A stretch of 64,000 bases of DNA, from assembly GCF_017876435.1 (NCBI RefSeq), contig NZ_JAGIOA010000001.1, positions 558,001 to 622,000 of the forward strand, written 5' to 3'. The position numbers and the translations under genes were made by a program. This document shows, one piece after another, positions 48,075 to 56,876 of this stretch (the stretch's first letter is position 1; every line of letters begins with the position of its first letter). The notes under the pieces were generated by a model. It had not been told where the DNA came from and ran no database searches. It worked only from the letters and a program-made list of their open reading frames with translations. Origin of the DNA: Microbacterium phyllosphaerae. Its GTDB lineage: Bacteria; Actinomycetota; Actinomycetes; Actinomycetales; Microbacteriaceae.

Positions 48075-48534
48075 GGACCGAGCATTCGAGCCTCCCCGGG
48101 ACGACGGCTGCTTCGCCTTCGTCGGTGACGCAGGTCGTGAACTCGGAGGGCGCTGATCCCGGAGTGGGGGTGGCCGAGAGTTCGTCGTTGTCGGCGAACG
48201 CCCCGCCTTCCCACATCTGAGTGCACAGAGCTTCTGCATCCTCGATGGCGATGACGCCGTCTGGTGTGGCGACACTCGCCGCTGCACCGGACAGCGTGCC
48301 GTCGGGATTCCGATACTGGCCTTCGAGACAATGCACGACGCCGGTCTCGCTGACCGGACGCTCGTCGAGGAGGGTGACCGCGGCGACGCCCGCTCCCGCC
48401 ACCGCGAGGATCCCTCCGGCGATGGTGACGCGACCCCAGATGGTCTTCCACCATCGGGGGCGCGCGAGGTCTCGGCGCATCTGCTCGATGAGGAGGTCTT
48501 GCACCTCCCGGTGGTGCGGCATCCGGTCACTCAT
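48049..48534 (-). CDS. Membrane protein, possible anti-sigma factor
   Basis: A 161-residue protein with a charged cytoplasmic N-terminus (1-33), one membrane helix (VTIAGGILAVAGAGVAAVTLL) and an extracellular domain with paired cysteines (VVHCLEGQY, ALCTQMW, TTCVTDE, LECSVL). It overlaps the ECF sigma factor gene by four bases, the usual layout for a sigma/anti-sigma pair. It lacks the zinc-binding HxxxCxxC motif of ZAS-type anti-sigmas. The role is inferred from context. Confidence 0.65.
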   Translation of the reverse strand: MSDRMPHHREVQDLLIEQMRRDLARPRWWKTIWGRVTIAGGILAVAGAGVAAVTLLDERPVSETGVVHCLEGQYRNPDGTLSGAAASVATPDGVIAIEDAEALCTQMWEGGAFADNDELSATPTPGSAPSEFTTCVTDEGEAAVVPGRLECSVLRLHPFQD

Positions 48535-49118
48535 GCGTTCGCCTCCTCTGATCTCGGAGAATACTCATACAGGTCACCGCGAAGCCGCGCCTTCACCCGA
48601 GACAACCGCGATTTGACGGTTCCTTCCGGGACACCCAGAGCGACGGCTGCTTCGGCGAGCGGAAGCTCATGAATGATGCAGAGGACCACGACACTCGCGT
48701 CGCGAGGATTCAACTGGCGCAGAGCCTCACGCACGCTCGCCGAGATCTTCAATGAGTCCATCGCGCGAGCGACTTCGTCGGCATGGTCGGCAACGTCTCC
48801 GTCGTGGGGGATGCGGTGCAGCAGTCGTTGATATCGACGACGCGAGCGCAGGCTGTTCTTCGCTGCGAACGACGTGGTCGCCAAGAGCCATGGCAGGACG
48901 GATCCGTCGACGATACGGACCTTGTCGCGCCGTCGCCACAGTTCGAAGAACGCGGTCGCCGCGACCTCTTCCGCGTCCCAGCTGGTGTGCATGAGCACGA
49001 GCGACAGCCGGAAAACGGGCATCTGGTGCCGGTCGTGCAGCATTCGGTAGGCCGGTTCGTCGCCGCGCGAGAGGCGGTAGAGGAGCTCGCCGTCGCTCGG
49101 CCCGCCGGGTTCCGACAC
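48531..49118 (-). CDS. ECF-type RNA polymerase sigma factor
   Basis: A 195-residue sigma-70 family protein: region 2 (about 25-90, LMHTSWDAEEVAATAFFELW) and region 4 (about 125-185, LPLAEAAVALGVPEGTVKSR and LSRVKARLR). GTG 49118 is the likely start, with GAGGTG upstream. It is followed by a membrane protein that may be its anti-sigma. The target promoter and signal are unknown. Confidence 0.9.
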   Translation of the reverse strand: MSEPGGPSDGELLYRLSRGDEPAYRMLHDRHQMPVFRLSLVLMHTSWDAEEVAATAFFELWRRRDKVRIVDGSVLPWLLATTSFAAKNSLRSRRRYQRLLHRIPHDGDVADHADEVARAMDSLKISASVREALRQLNPRDASVVVLCIIHELPLAEAAVALGVPEGTVKSRLSRVKARLRGDLYEYSPRSEEANA

Positions 49119-49164
49119 GATCTCACCTCACACGTCACGGTCGATGTCCTGACCTGAGACGAGT

Positions 49165-49527
49165 CTACGCGGCGTGGGAGACGGCGAGGATTCGGCGATG
49201 GTCGCGACGGGCTTCTCGCGGGGTGCGGTGCAGGTAGCGGTGGCACTGCGCCCGAAACGTCTCATATGTTCCGTACCCGCAGTGCTCTGCGACGACGGAC
49301 ATGGGAACCGAAGGATGCCGGGCGGCCATGACCACGACCTGGCTCAGGCGACGACGCGCGAGGACTTCCGCAACTCCTCGCCCGCCACTGAAGGCTCGGT
49401 CCAGCTGCCTTCTCGACACGTAGAGTGCCTGCGCGAGCCACACGGCGCTGACTTCGGGGTTCTTGTAATGGATCTCGATGAGAGCGACGCATTGTTCCCG
49501 CAACACGACCAGATCAGTGGACCTCAT
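49165..49527 (-). CDS. AraC-type helix-turn-helix protein
   Basis: A 120-residue protein (ATG 49527) consisting almost only of an AraC-family DNA-binding domain: SAVWLAQALYVSRRQLDRAF for the first HTH and VSVVAEHCGYGTYETFRAQC for the second. There is no sensory domain, so it is either a stand-alone small regulator or the remnant of a larger one. The target is unknown. Confidence 0.8.
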   Translation of the reverse strand: MRSTDLVVLREQCVALIEIHYKNPEVSAVWLAQALYVSRRQLDRAFSGGRGVAEVLARRRLSQVVVMAARHPSVPMSVVAEHCGYGTYETFRAQCHRYLHRTPREARRDHRRILAVSHAA

Positions 49528-49598
49528 ACTGAGAGATGTCCGGCACTGGCCGGCCGGTTCCATCCTCGTGCTGGGCGCGCACTATGACCGCCCGCGTC

Positions 49599-50843
49599 TC
49601 AGTGGCCGTTGAACCCGTAGAGCGTTCCGGGATTGAGGAACTGTCGACCCCAGAGCAGCCTCTTGTCGGCGCTGGTCAACCGCCCGTGCTCGGCCGCGTC
49701 CTCCCAGTTGTCGTGGATGACGCCTTGGATCCGTTCCAAAATGCCCGAAGCGTCGGCCTCGCTGAGGCCGTACAGATTCCTGACGGACAACAATTCGGCG
49801 AAGTTGTTGGTACGTGCACCTTTCCGGTCGTACGAGATGGCCTGAGATGCGGTCTCACCGCTACGCCTCATCGGAGACAGGTCATACGCCGGACTGAGAA
49901 CGGCTTTTGTCCCGTCCCAGAGCGCGGCGTGGTTGCGTAGGTGGTCGTCGGAGTTGGAGATCGCCATGTTGAAGGCGATACGGGTGAACAGCTCTGCTGC
50001 GGTGCCCTCGGGCGCTCGATTCATCCGTAACGAGTCCAAGAAGTCCACGTAGCTGCCGCTACGTGCTTGCAGTTCGTCGAGACCGGTCATCGTCAACGCA
50101 CTGACGGCGAGTACGCGCTCGCCGCGGTCGCCGCGGTCGAAGCGTTCGACGAGCAGCACGCTACGGCCGAGAACAGTCTCCACGCGCGTGGAGGCGACGT
50201 CGATTCCGGCTCGCTCGGCGAGGAACATACTGGCCGCTTCTGCGCCGACGACGGGGAAGTTGTCGTTGGACGCGGTGAATTTCGCGATGTACTCGCGGGC
50301 TCCGTCGTGGAGGATCGCCTTCGGACGCGCGCCGCCCATGGCTGTGCCGCTGAGCAGTGCGCGCTCGAGCTCATAGGAAAGGTCGCCACCGGCTTCGACG
50401 ATGTCGGCGGCGCTCAGAAGCTCGGTCAAGGGTGCCGGAGCAGAGTCACGAGGTACGTACTCTTCCGGCGACGACTGAAAGTCGATGGCGCCGAACCGAT
50501 TGGATCCGGAGCGGAGGAGGTAGGTGCGCTCGTCCACGTCGCCGGTGTCAGCGTCCGAGCCCCTGTCGCCTGTCACCTGGTACTGCACGACGCGGCGTCC
50601 CCACGCATCCGGTGAGGCATCTCGGAGGGCGCCGGGGAGTCCCAGTGATCCCGTTGGACCATAGGTGTCGCCGGTCAGGGGAAGGGTCGGCGACAGCGAG
50701 ACCGCGTTCTCACGTTGTCGGTAGAGCCGCCCGTAGTCGAACGAGAAGTTGCCCCCAGCGTTCTCGCGCAGTCGCCCGGCGGGGACGGGTGTCGTCTCGC
50801 CGGGCAGCCATGCCCAGACGTAGATGTCAGAAGTCGAGTCCAT
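49599..50843 (-). CDS. hipA: HipA-type serine/threonine kinase toxin
   Basis: A 414-residue HipA family kinase. The couple domain (N-terminal, SLSPTLPLTG, GLPGALRDASPDAWGRR) is followed by the kinase core with a P-loop-like GTAMGGARPKAIL segment, ILVERFDR-type strand (LLVERFDRG) and catalytic NSDDHLRNHAAL with LSPAYDLSP. In E. coli HipA phosphorylates glutamyl-tRNA synthetase and causes persistence. The ATG at 50843 overlaps hipB. Confidence 0.92.
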   Translation of the reverse strand: MDSTSDIYVWAWLPGETTPVPAGRLRENAGGNFSFDYGRLYRQRENAVSLSPTLPLTGDTYGPTGSLGLPGALRDASPDAWGRRVVQYQVTGDRGSDADTGDVDERTYLLRSGSNRFGAIDFQSSPEEYVPRDSAPAPLTELLSAADIVEAGGDLSYELERALLSGTAMGGARPKAILHDGAREYIAKFTASNDNFPVVGAEAASMFLAERAGIDVASTRVETVLGRSVLLVERFDRGDRGERVLAVSALTMTGLDELQARSGSYVDFLDSLRMNRAPEGTAAELFTRIAFNMAISNSDDHLRNHAALWDGTKAVLSPAYDLSPMRRSGETASQAISYDRKGARTNNFAELLSVRNLYGLSEADASGILERIQGVIHDNWEDAAEHGRLTSADKRLLWGRQFLNPGTLYGFNGH

Positions 50844-51171
50844 CGTCGTCGTTCCTCCGAGGCCGATCCACGCGTGCGGGCAGGAGAGCAAGTCGCTCTT
50901 CGCCGCGACGTCGTAGTGCGATGAGCTCACTCGGGTCATCAACGCCGAACAGTGGCACGCCGACGATCGTCGCGACGTTGAAGACTTTCCCGATGCTGGT
51001 GGCGGGGTTGCCCCGCTCGATGGAGTGCAAGGTCGTCCGAGATATCCCTGCAGTGCCCGCAAGCTCTTCAGCGGTCATCCCTCGAGCAGCGCGCGCCAGT
51101 CGGATCTGCTGGCCCAACACTGCAAGAGCATCTTCGGCAGCCCGTGAAGTTCCCACTTGAGTTCGCCCCAT
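50827..51171 (-). CDS. hipB: HipB-type antitoxin, XRE family
   Basis: A 114-residue protein with a central XRE helix-turn-helix (LGQQIRLARAARGMTAEELA then GISRTTLHSIERGNPATSIG) and a charged C-terminal tail. It should neutralise HipA and repress the operon. ATG 51171 was chosen because TAAACT lies seven bases upstream (leaderless). The hipA start lies within its last codons. Confidence 0.92.
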   Translation of the reverse strand: MGRTQVGTSRAAEDALAVLGQQIRLARAARGMTAEELAGTAGISRTTLHSIERGNPATSIGKVFNVATIVGVPLFGVDDPSELIALRRRGEERLALLPARVDRPRRNDDDGLDF

Positions 51172-51218
51172 GTCCAATAGTTTACACTCAAATATTATTT
51201 ATGCACAGAGTATTGGAC
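51172..51218. promoter_or_regulatory. Likely hipBA operator/promoter
   Basis: Eight-base inverted repeat GTCCAATA (51172-51179) and TATTGGAC (51211-51218) flank an AT-rich 31 bases, unusual for this genome. The left arm lies between the -10 hexamer and the hipB start codon, a good place for autorepression. Confidence 0.7.
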
Positions 51219-51266
51219 GCTATGGGCGAGGTTGGCTGCTACAGCATGCTCAGCCATCGTCGCTTC

Positions 51267-51680
51267 TCAGCCCCGAATCAGTCGTCGCGCGGCTTCGAAC
51301 CGCACCCAATCGTGGTCGGATGCCGGTGTCAGCTCCCATTCGTCGACGGGGCCGCCCTCCCACGCTGTCGCGGCGACCGCGCCACCCGCATCGGTGAGGT
51401 CGTCGACCACGCCGGCATCGAGTCGGCCCCCGGCGAGAAGCTTCTTCTGCGATGACCCCTTCAGTCGCGCCCACCATTCGGGCTCGGGCGTCGCTGTGAG
51501 CACCTCGCCCTTCTTCAGGACGGCGGCGACGACCTGCGCCTCTCCAGGGGAGGCCGGGTCGGCGTCACTCACGATGAGTACCGGGGCATGCGTGAGGCGA
51601 AGAGCTGCGATCACCGCTTCGCCGAGAGAGTCGTATCCGTCGGTGCGGCCGCCGGCCGAGTGCTCGATGTGAAAGCTCAT
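51267..51680 (-). CDS. Hypothetical protein
   Basis: A 137-residue soluble protein starting MSFHIEHSAGGRTDGYDS. It has a strand-helix pattern (APVLIVSDAD) and a basic C-terminus, with no recognised motif. TACTGT lies six bases before the ATG, so it is probably leaderless. Neighbouring hipB is on the same strand downstream. Confidence 0.75.
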   Translation of the reverse strand: MSFHIEHSAGGRTDGYDSLGEAVIAALRLTHAPVLIVSDADPASPGEAQVVAAVLKKGEVLTATPEPEWWARLKGSSQKKLLAGGRLDAGVVDDLTDAGGAVAATAWEGGPVDEWELTPASDHDWVRFEAARRLIRG

Positions 51681-51752
51681 GGCTCGACAGTACCTGCGGG
51701 TCGCGAGCAGCAGGATGGGCCCTCGTGAGGCTTCGCGCGTAGTCTTCACGAC

Positions 51753-51995
51753 ATGGTGAGACGCGGAGTGCGACGGCGGTATCGGCGTGAGCTGCTGATG
51801 ATGACGCTCAGCGCGCTGCTTCTCGCGTACATGTCGGGCCTCTTGGTTCTGACCGTCGCCTGGGGGACGTCGTACTCCGTCTTCCAATGGGTGGTCATCG
51901 GAGTCATGGTCGTCGGCTCCGCGCTGCTGCTCGCCTTCCAGGCCCGGAAGGTCATCCGGATTCGCGGGAGCCGACCCGGTCGGCGGGGCGAGTGA
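51753..51995 (+). CDS. Small two-helix membrane protein
   Basis: An 80-residue protein with basic ends and two hydrophobic helices (LMMTLSALLLAYMSGLLVL and WVVIGVMVVGSALLLAFQA). TAGTCT seven bases before the ATG supports the start. No family is recognised. Confidence 0.72.
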   Translation: MVRRGVRRRYRRELLMMTLSALLLAYMSGLLVLTVAWGTSYSVFQWVVIGVMVVGSALLLAFQARKVIRIRGSRPGRRGE

Positions 51996-52010
51996 GCGCG
52001 GCTTCGCGCC

Positions 52011-52319
52011 CTATCCGTCGACCTCGAGGGATGCGTCCGCGATGGAGGCGAGGCGTCGAAGCTCCGCGACGTGCGCACGGAAGGCTCGTCGCCCGGCCTG
52101 TGTGAGGGAGAGCAGGGTGCGCTGACGCGCGTTCCGTGTGACCTTGTCGATACGGACATAGCCCGCCTGTTCGAGCGCCTTGGCGTGCTTGGAGAGCACC
52201 GAGTCCGACACGTTCAGTCGCTCGCGCAGGAATGAGAACTCCGCGTCGTCGACGGGCGCGAGCAGTCCGCACAGTTCCAGCCGTGCGACGGCGTGGATGG
52301 CTGGATCGAGTCCGCTCAC
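52011..52319 (-). CDS. Winged-helix (MarR-like) transcriptional regulator
   Basis: A 102-residue DNA-binding protein with the pattern RLELCGLLAP, FLRERLNVSDSVLSKHAKAL and a wing VRIDKVTRNARQRTLLSLT, the short winged-helix family often paired with a small membrane protein. The GTG at 52319 overlaps the stop of the upstream membrane protein gene by four bases. The operator-like palindrome at 52753-52767 is its likely binding site. Confidence 0.85.
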   Translation of the reverse strand: MSGLDPAIHAVARLELCGLLAPVDDAEFSFLRERLNVSDSVLSKHAKALEQAGYVRIDKVTRNARQRTLLSLTQAGRRAFRAHVAELRRLASIADASLEVDG

Positions 52320-52759
52320 GCCGTGCCCTGCGTCTCGAGTCGACGACGCCAGACGCGCATCCAGACGAATCCGGAAGCGGTGACGGCGATGCACGCGATC
52401 GCGCCGGCGGCGATGCTGATCCCGATGTCGGAGGCGAGATACGACCACAGTGCCGTCGAGACCAGAGCCACCAGCATCACGCCCGTCACCCACAGCGTCG
52501 CGCCGCCGGTGTAGCCCGACACCCACCAGCCGTGAGTCCGTCGCCACCACGCGATGAAGAGAGGAATGAGAACGACGAAGCCGACCGCCACGATCAACGC
52601 CCAGGGCTGCGGGAAGCCCTGAGACGCGGTGAACACTCCGGCTCCGAGCCCCAGAGCGAGGTGGTACCAGCCTTCGCCCCGGGGTGCATCCGTGTACGTC
52701 GTCGCCACGGCATCGAGGCGAGCCAGCGAGGCGTGAGGGTCATTCCGTTCACTTTCCAT
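52316..52759 (-). CDS. Membrane protein of a regulator/membrane pair
   Basis: A 147-residue protein with an N-terminal soluble 30 residues and four hydrophobic helices. No function is recognised. The transcript looks leaderless (TAGTTT six bases before the ATG) and the start codon lies in a palindrome, so it is probably repressed by the regulator encoded downstream. Confidence 0.82.
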   Translation of the reverse strand: MESERNDPHASLARLDAVATTYTDAPRGEGWYHLALGLGAGVFTASQGFPQPWALIVAVGFVVLIPLFIAWWRRTHGWWVSGYTGGATLWVTGVMLVALVSTALWSYLASDIGISIAAGAIACIAVTASGFVWMRVWRRRLETQGTA

Positions 52760-52797
52760 AGTGGAAAACTACCCCCGACTTTCCACCTTGGCAAGTG
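52753..52797. promoter_or_regulatory. Operator-like palindromes at the 52759 start
   Basis: TTTCCATAGTGGAAA (52753-52767) is a perfect palindrome around TAG and covers the start codon. A looser copy, ACTTTCCACCTTGGCAAGT, lies at 52779-52797. Confidence 0.65.
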
Positions 52798-52907
52798 AGC
52801 AGAAGAAACATATCGTCAAGGTCTCGAGCCTTCGAATACCCCGGACAGGTTCTGTGAATACGGCCAGCCGTTTTGAGATCACGCTCTCCTCGTGATGGTG
52901 TGAACCA

Positions 52908-54326
52908 GTGCGACGGCCAGAATCCCCCCAGACCGACTCGACTCCGGACCCCACCCCCGCACGGGGAGTGGAAGGCCGGCCTCGCCGTCGGCGCGGCCGA
53001 GTGATCGGCTGGATCAGCGCGCTCGTCGTCGTCGCACTGATCGCCGTCGGCGCGATCGCCTACGCGCAGTTGCAGGGAAACGTCACCACCGCGCCCCTGC
53101 GCTCCGACCCGTCGAGCGAGCCGCTCGCGACCGGCGACCTGAACATCCTGCTGCTCGGGTCTGACACGCGGGCGCTCGCGTCCGGTGGTTACGGCGACGA
53201 CGACGGCAGTCAGCGCAGCGATGCCATGGTGGTCGCGCACATCTCGAGCGACAACACACGTATCGACGCGGTGCAGCTCCCGCGAGACACACTGACCGAC
53301 CTGCCCGCCTGCGAGGACACGGGACGAGGGTCGTTCGACGGCGGATTCGGGATGCTGAACTCCGCGCTCGAGTACGGGCCCGCCTGCTCTGTCGCCGCGG
53401 TCGAGCAGCTCACCGGGCTCACGATCGACCACTTCGTGCAGATCGACTTCGAAGGCTTCATCGGGATCGTCGACGCCATGGGAGGCATCGACGTGTGCCT
53501 CCCGCAGGCCCTGACCGACGGTCATGCCCAGCTCGATCTTCCGGCCGGCGCGCAGTCGATCGACGGCACTCAGGCTCTCGCGCTGGCACGCACGCGCCAT
53601 GCGCTCGCCGAAGAGAGCGACGTCGCGCGCCTCGGGCACCAGCAGATGGTGCTGTCGGCGATCGTGCAGAAGGCCACCAAGACGGATGTGCTCGTGCGCC
53701 CGGATCGTCTCTACGCCTTCCTCGACGCGGCGACCTCGTCGATGACCGTCGACCCGGGGCTGGGCGCCCTGACTGACCTGGCCGGTCTCGCCGCCCGCGT
53801 CGCGAACGTTCCGATGAGCAGCGTCACCTTCTTGACGATGCCGACCACCGAGGCTCCGCAGGATCGCAACCGCGTCGTGCCCACGGCCGACGCCGACGTC
53901 ATCTTCCGAGCGCTGCTCGACGACGTGCCCGTCGTGCTGACGACCGACGAGGTCGAGGAGGATGCCACGGTGCGCACCGCTCCCGTCCGAATCCTCAACG
54001 GAGCGGGCGTCGCAGGACTGGCCTCTCGGGTGTCGGAAGACGCCACCGGATACGGGTATACGGTGTCGGGACTCGCCAACGCGGATGCGGCGGACCTCAC
54101 CGTCATCACGGCGGCCGACACACCTGACGCGCAGCAGACCGCACAGGCTCTGGCCTCCGAGCTCGGCCTCGCCGTGACCGTGCAGACCGGAGATGTCGAG
54201 GGAGTGCAGCTTCTGCTCGGAGCCGACTACACCGACCTGACCTCTCAGCCGAGGGCGACTCCGCCCCCGTCGAGGCCGGTCGACGCCGTCAATCGCAGCG
54301 CCGACACCGATCTCTGCACGGCCTGA
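52908..54326 (+). CDS. LytR-CpsA-Psr (LCP) family protein
   Basis: A 472-residue membrane-anchored protein. A basic N-terminus and one helix (about 32-54) precede the LCP domain (75-290), with LNILLLGSDTR, RSDAMVVAHI, QLPRDTLTDLP and RTRHALAEESDVARLGHQQM. A C-terminal LytR_C domain follows (about 360-440, VRILNGAGVAGLA). LCP enzymes attach wall polymers (teichoic acids, arabinogalactan-like glycans) to peptidoglycan. GTG 52908 start. Confidence 0.93.
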   Translation: MRRPESPQTDSTPDPTPARGVEGRPRRRRGRVIGWISALVVVALIAVGAIAYAQLQGNVTTAPLRSDPSSEPLATGDLNILLLGSDTRALASGGYGDDDGSQRSDAMVVAHISSDNTRIDAVQLPRDTLTDLPACEDTGRGSFDGGFGMLNSALEYGPACSVAAVEQLTGLTIDHFVQIDFEGFIGIVDAMGGIDVCLPQALTDGHAQLDLPAGAQSIDGTQALALARTRHALAEESDVARLGHQQMVLSAIVQKATKTDVLVRPDRLYAFLDAATSSMTVDPGLGALTDLAGLAARVANVPMSSVTFLTMPTTEAPQDRNRVVPTADADVIFRALLDDVPVVLTTDEVEEDATVRTAPVRILNGAGVAGLASRVSEDATGYGYTVSGLANADAADLTVITAADTPDAQQTAQALASELGLAVTVQTGDVEGVQLLLGADYTDLTSQPRATPPPSRPVDAVNRSADTDLCTA

Positions 54327-54368
54327 TCGGAGCGGATGCGGTCGGAGGGACCGCATCCGATGCCGATG

Positions 54369-54965
54369 TCAGCGTCCGAGATCGGCGACGGTGGGCACGA
54401 CTGTCGCGTAGAGGTCGGCGATGCCGGCGAGAGCAGCCCGATGCAGCTGCTCGGCCGGGACGTCACCGGCGACCGACGGAAGGCTGCGGGTGGCGGTCGC
54501 CGCCGCGACGACGGTGGGCCGATTGCCGCGGAGGAACGCGCCCTCGGTCGTGTAGGTCACGCACATGTGCGTCATGAACCCGGCGATCACGACGTCCTCG
54601 TGGCCCGCCTCGTCGACCAGGTCGCCGAGTTCGGTGCCGACGAACGAGTTCGGTGCCTTCTTGACGACCACGGCCTCGCCGTCGCGCGGAGCGACGCGCT
54701 CGTGGATCGCCCCGATGTCCTCGCGGATGTCGTAGGCCGATCCGGCGCCGCCGTCGTGCTGCACGTGGATGACCGTCGCGCCTGACTCGCGGGCCTGGGC
54801 GAGCAGGTCAGCGGCCGCGTCGAGCGCAGCATCCCAGCCCTCGAGCTCCATCTCGCCGCGCGTGTAGGTGTTCTGGAAGTCGACGAGCACGACGGTCGAG
54901 GTCGCGAGGTTCGCGGGCTGGTCGGCGACGCCGCTGAGTGCGCGGAGTGTGGCGGAGGTGGTCAC
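54369..54965 (-). CDS. Isochorismatase family cysteine hydrolase
   Basis: A 198-residue cysteine hydrolase with the Asp-Lys-Cys triad in VVLVDFQNTY, VVVKKAPNSF and FMTHMCVTYTT. The family cleaves isochorismate, nicotinamide or other amides. The substrate is unknown. GTG 54965 overlaps the upstream gene by four bases. Confidence 0.9.
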   Translation of the reverse strand: MTTSATLRALSGVADQPANLATSTVVLVDFQNTYTRGEMELEGWDAALDAAADLLAQARESGATVIHVQHDGGAGSAYDIREDIGAIHERVAPRDGEAVVVKKAPNSFVGTELGDLVDEAGHEDVVIAGFMTHMCVTYTTEGAFLRGNRPTVVAAATATRSLPSVAGDVPAEQLHRAALAGIADLYATVVPTVADLGR

Positions 54966-55642
54966 GAGGGTTCTCCTTCAGTCGTCGGGGTCCGGGGCGC
55001 ACCGTCCGCGTCGAACGGTTCGGCCCGCGGGGTCCGGCGCGAGAGGGCGTTGCCGACGAGACGGATCACCAGGGCGAGCACGATGAACGCGACCAGCAGG
55101 CCTGCGCAGTAGGCGGCGACGCCGCCGTAGCCGCCGACGGCCGCGGGGTTGAAGAACGGGTAGCAGTAGAAGCCGGTCGCCGCGCCACGCACGACCGAGT
55201 ACACCGTGTAGACCACCGGCACGATGAGCCACAACCAGGCCGTGCGCGTCGAGAGTCGACGTCTCGGCGGCATCAGCACCCAGTCGATCACGACGGCCAA
55301 CGGCATCAGCATGTGGTGCACGACGTTGGTCCAGGGCAGCAGCCCGCCGAGGTCGGCGCCGACGAGCAGGGTGTTGAAGACGATGCCGACGAAGGCCATG
55401 TAGACGACGGATGCTCCGCGCACCGCCTCCCATCGCGGGCTGCTCTCGCTGCGGCGGAGGATCTTGACCGCACCCACGATGAACACGATGCTCGCGAACA
55501 GATTGCTGAGCGTCGTGAAATAGCTGAAGAAGTTCACGAGACCGAAGTCGGTCTGAATCGCGATCACGAGCTGTGTCACGACTCCGGCCAGCGAGGCCGC
55601 AGCCAGCAGAAGGCGGAGGATGACGGCCACGGTTTCTCTCAT
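54962..55642 (-). CDS. Pr6Pr family membrane protein
   Basis: A 226-residue polytopic protein with six hydrophobic helices and the family motifs FFSYFTTLSNLF, HHMLMPLAVVIDW and YCYPFFNP (the Pr6Pr pattern). Function unknown. A paralogue is at 61128-61889. TATTCT six bases before the ATG suggests leaderless translation. Couples to the isochorismatase-like gene. Confidence 0.88.
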   Translation of the reverse strand: MRETVAVILRLLLAAASLAGVVTQLVIAIQTDFGLVNFFSYFTTLSNLFASIVFIVGAVKILRRSESSPRWEAVRGASVVYMAFVGIVFNTLLVGADLGGLLPWTNVVHHMLMPLAVVIDWVLMPPRRRLSTRTAWLWLIVPVVYTVYSVVRGAATGFYCYPFFNPAAVGGYGGVAAYCAGLLVAFIVLALVIRLVGNALSRRTPRAEPFDADGAPRTPTTEGEPS

Positions 55643-55672
55643 GCGGCCAGAATACTGGGGTGATCCGGCCGG

Positions 55673-55942
55673 TCAGTCGTCTGTCTGCTCGATGACGAGC
55701 TTGCCTTCATCGGAGAGGCGGAGGTTCTTGCCTTCGGCCACGGCCTCTGCGCCCGTGGTCAGTTCGGGGTCGACGATCGTCGCTCCGTTGCCGAGCGCGT
55801 CGACCTCGCGCTGCACGGCGTCTCGGACCTCCTGGGCCGGGTGTCCGCTGTACTCGTGAGACACCTTCTCGATCACGGCCTGCAGCTCGCGAATCTGGGC
55901 ATGCACGTCGCGCTCGATGTCCGGGTTCGTTTCGGAAGTCAT
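55673..55942 (-). CDS. Conserved small hypothetical protein
   Basis: An 89-residue acidic, helical protein (MTSETNPDIERDVHAQIREL). No function recognised. TACTCT six bases before the ATG supports this start. Confidence 0.75.
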   Translation of the reverse strand: MTSETNPDIERDVHAQIRELQAVIEKVSHEYSGHPAQEVRDAVQREVDALGNGATIVDPELTTGAEAVAEGKNLRLSDEGKLVIEQTDD

Positions 55943-56060
55943 GACGAGAGAGTAGCGAGTGGGCCGATCCCGACTCAAAGGATTGACTGAGAACCGCTGC
56001 CTGTGCTGCACGGCGAGGGCAGACTGGAGGGGACTTCCTTCTTCACCGTCAGGAGACGCA

Positions 56061-56858
56061 ATGCCGGAACAGCCTCGTCGAACCCCCAGCCAAGCAGTCC
56101 TCACCGTGCAGCAGGTGGAGCAGATCAGCCCGGATCTGGTGCGCATCACGGCGGGCGGCGACGGGTACGAGGCGTTCAACGACAACATCTACACCGACAA
56201 GTACGTCAAGATCCTCTTCGCCGACCCGAGTCATGGGCTCACCCCGCCCTATGACCTGGCGCAGTTGCGCGAGGAGAGCCCCGAGAAGCTGCCCACTCGG
56301 CGCACGTACACGGTCCGGTCGGCGGACCCTGAGCAGCGCCGGCTCGTGATCGACTTCGTGGTCCACGGTGACGAGGGTGTCGCGGGTCCGTGGGCCCGGC
56401 AGGCGCAACCGGGCGACGCGATCGTCGTCAGCGGTGCCGGCGGCGGCTACCTGCCCGAGCCCGAGCTGCCGTGGCACCTTCTCATCGGCGACCACACGGC
56501 GCTGCCCGCGATCTCCTCGGCGATCGAGGCGATGCAGCCGGATGCCGTCGGGCACGTCGTCCTCACGGTGGCCGACCCGGCCGACCGCATCCTCCCCGAA
56601 GCTCCGTCGGGTGTGAGTGTGCGCTGGACCGAGACCGATGACGAGCTTCTCGCCGCGCTCACCGACCTGCCCTGGGCTGACGGGCATCCCGGCGTCTTCG
56701 CGCACGGAGAGCGCGGCACGATCAAAGAGGTCCGTGCACTGCTGAAGCAGCGCGAGGTGCCGCGCGACCGTCTGTCGATCTCGGCCTACTGGGCGCGGGG
56801 CCGCGCGGAGGATCAGTTCCAGGCCGAGAAGCGCGAACCGATCGGCCAGATCGAGTAG
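56061..56858 (+). CDS. Siderophore-interacting protein (FAD/NAD(P)H ferric reductase family)
   Basis: A 265-residue flavoprotein of the SIP/ViuB type. The FAD-binding motif is RRTYTVRSAD, the phosphate loop ISGAGGGYLP-like (VVSGAGGGYLPEP), and the C-terminal NAD(P)-binding half ends SAYWARGRAEDQFQAEK. It probably reduces ferric siderophores in the cytoplasm. AGGAGACGCA precedes the ATG. No siderophore genes or iron box were seen nearby. Confidence 0.92.
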   Translation: MPEQPRRTPSQAVLTVQQVEQISPDLVRITAGGDGYEAFNDNIYTDKYVKILFADPSHGLTPPYDLAQLREESPEKLPTRRTYTVRSADPEQRRLVIDFVVHGDEGVAGPWARQAQPGDAIVVSGAGGGYLPEPELPWHLLIGDHTALPAISSAIEAMQPDAVGHVVLTVADPADRILPEAPSGVSVRWTETDDELLAALTDLPWADGHPGVFAHGERGTIKEVRALLKQREVPRDRLSISAYWARGRAEDQFQAEKREPIGQIE

Positions 56859-56876
56859 TCGCCGTCCGGCCGCCGG

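Noticed and set aside
52749..54356. A 535-codon minus-strand frame opposite the LCP gene
   Set aside because: The plus strand encodes a clear LCP plus LytR_C protein; the opposite frame has no domain and is rich in Arg, Gly, His and Val.
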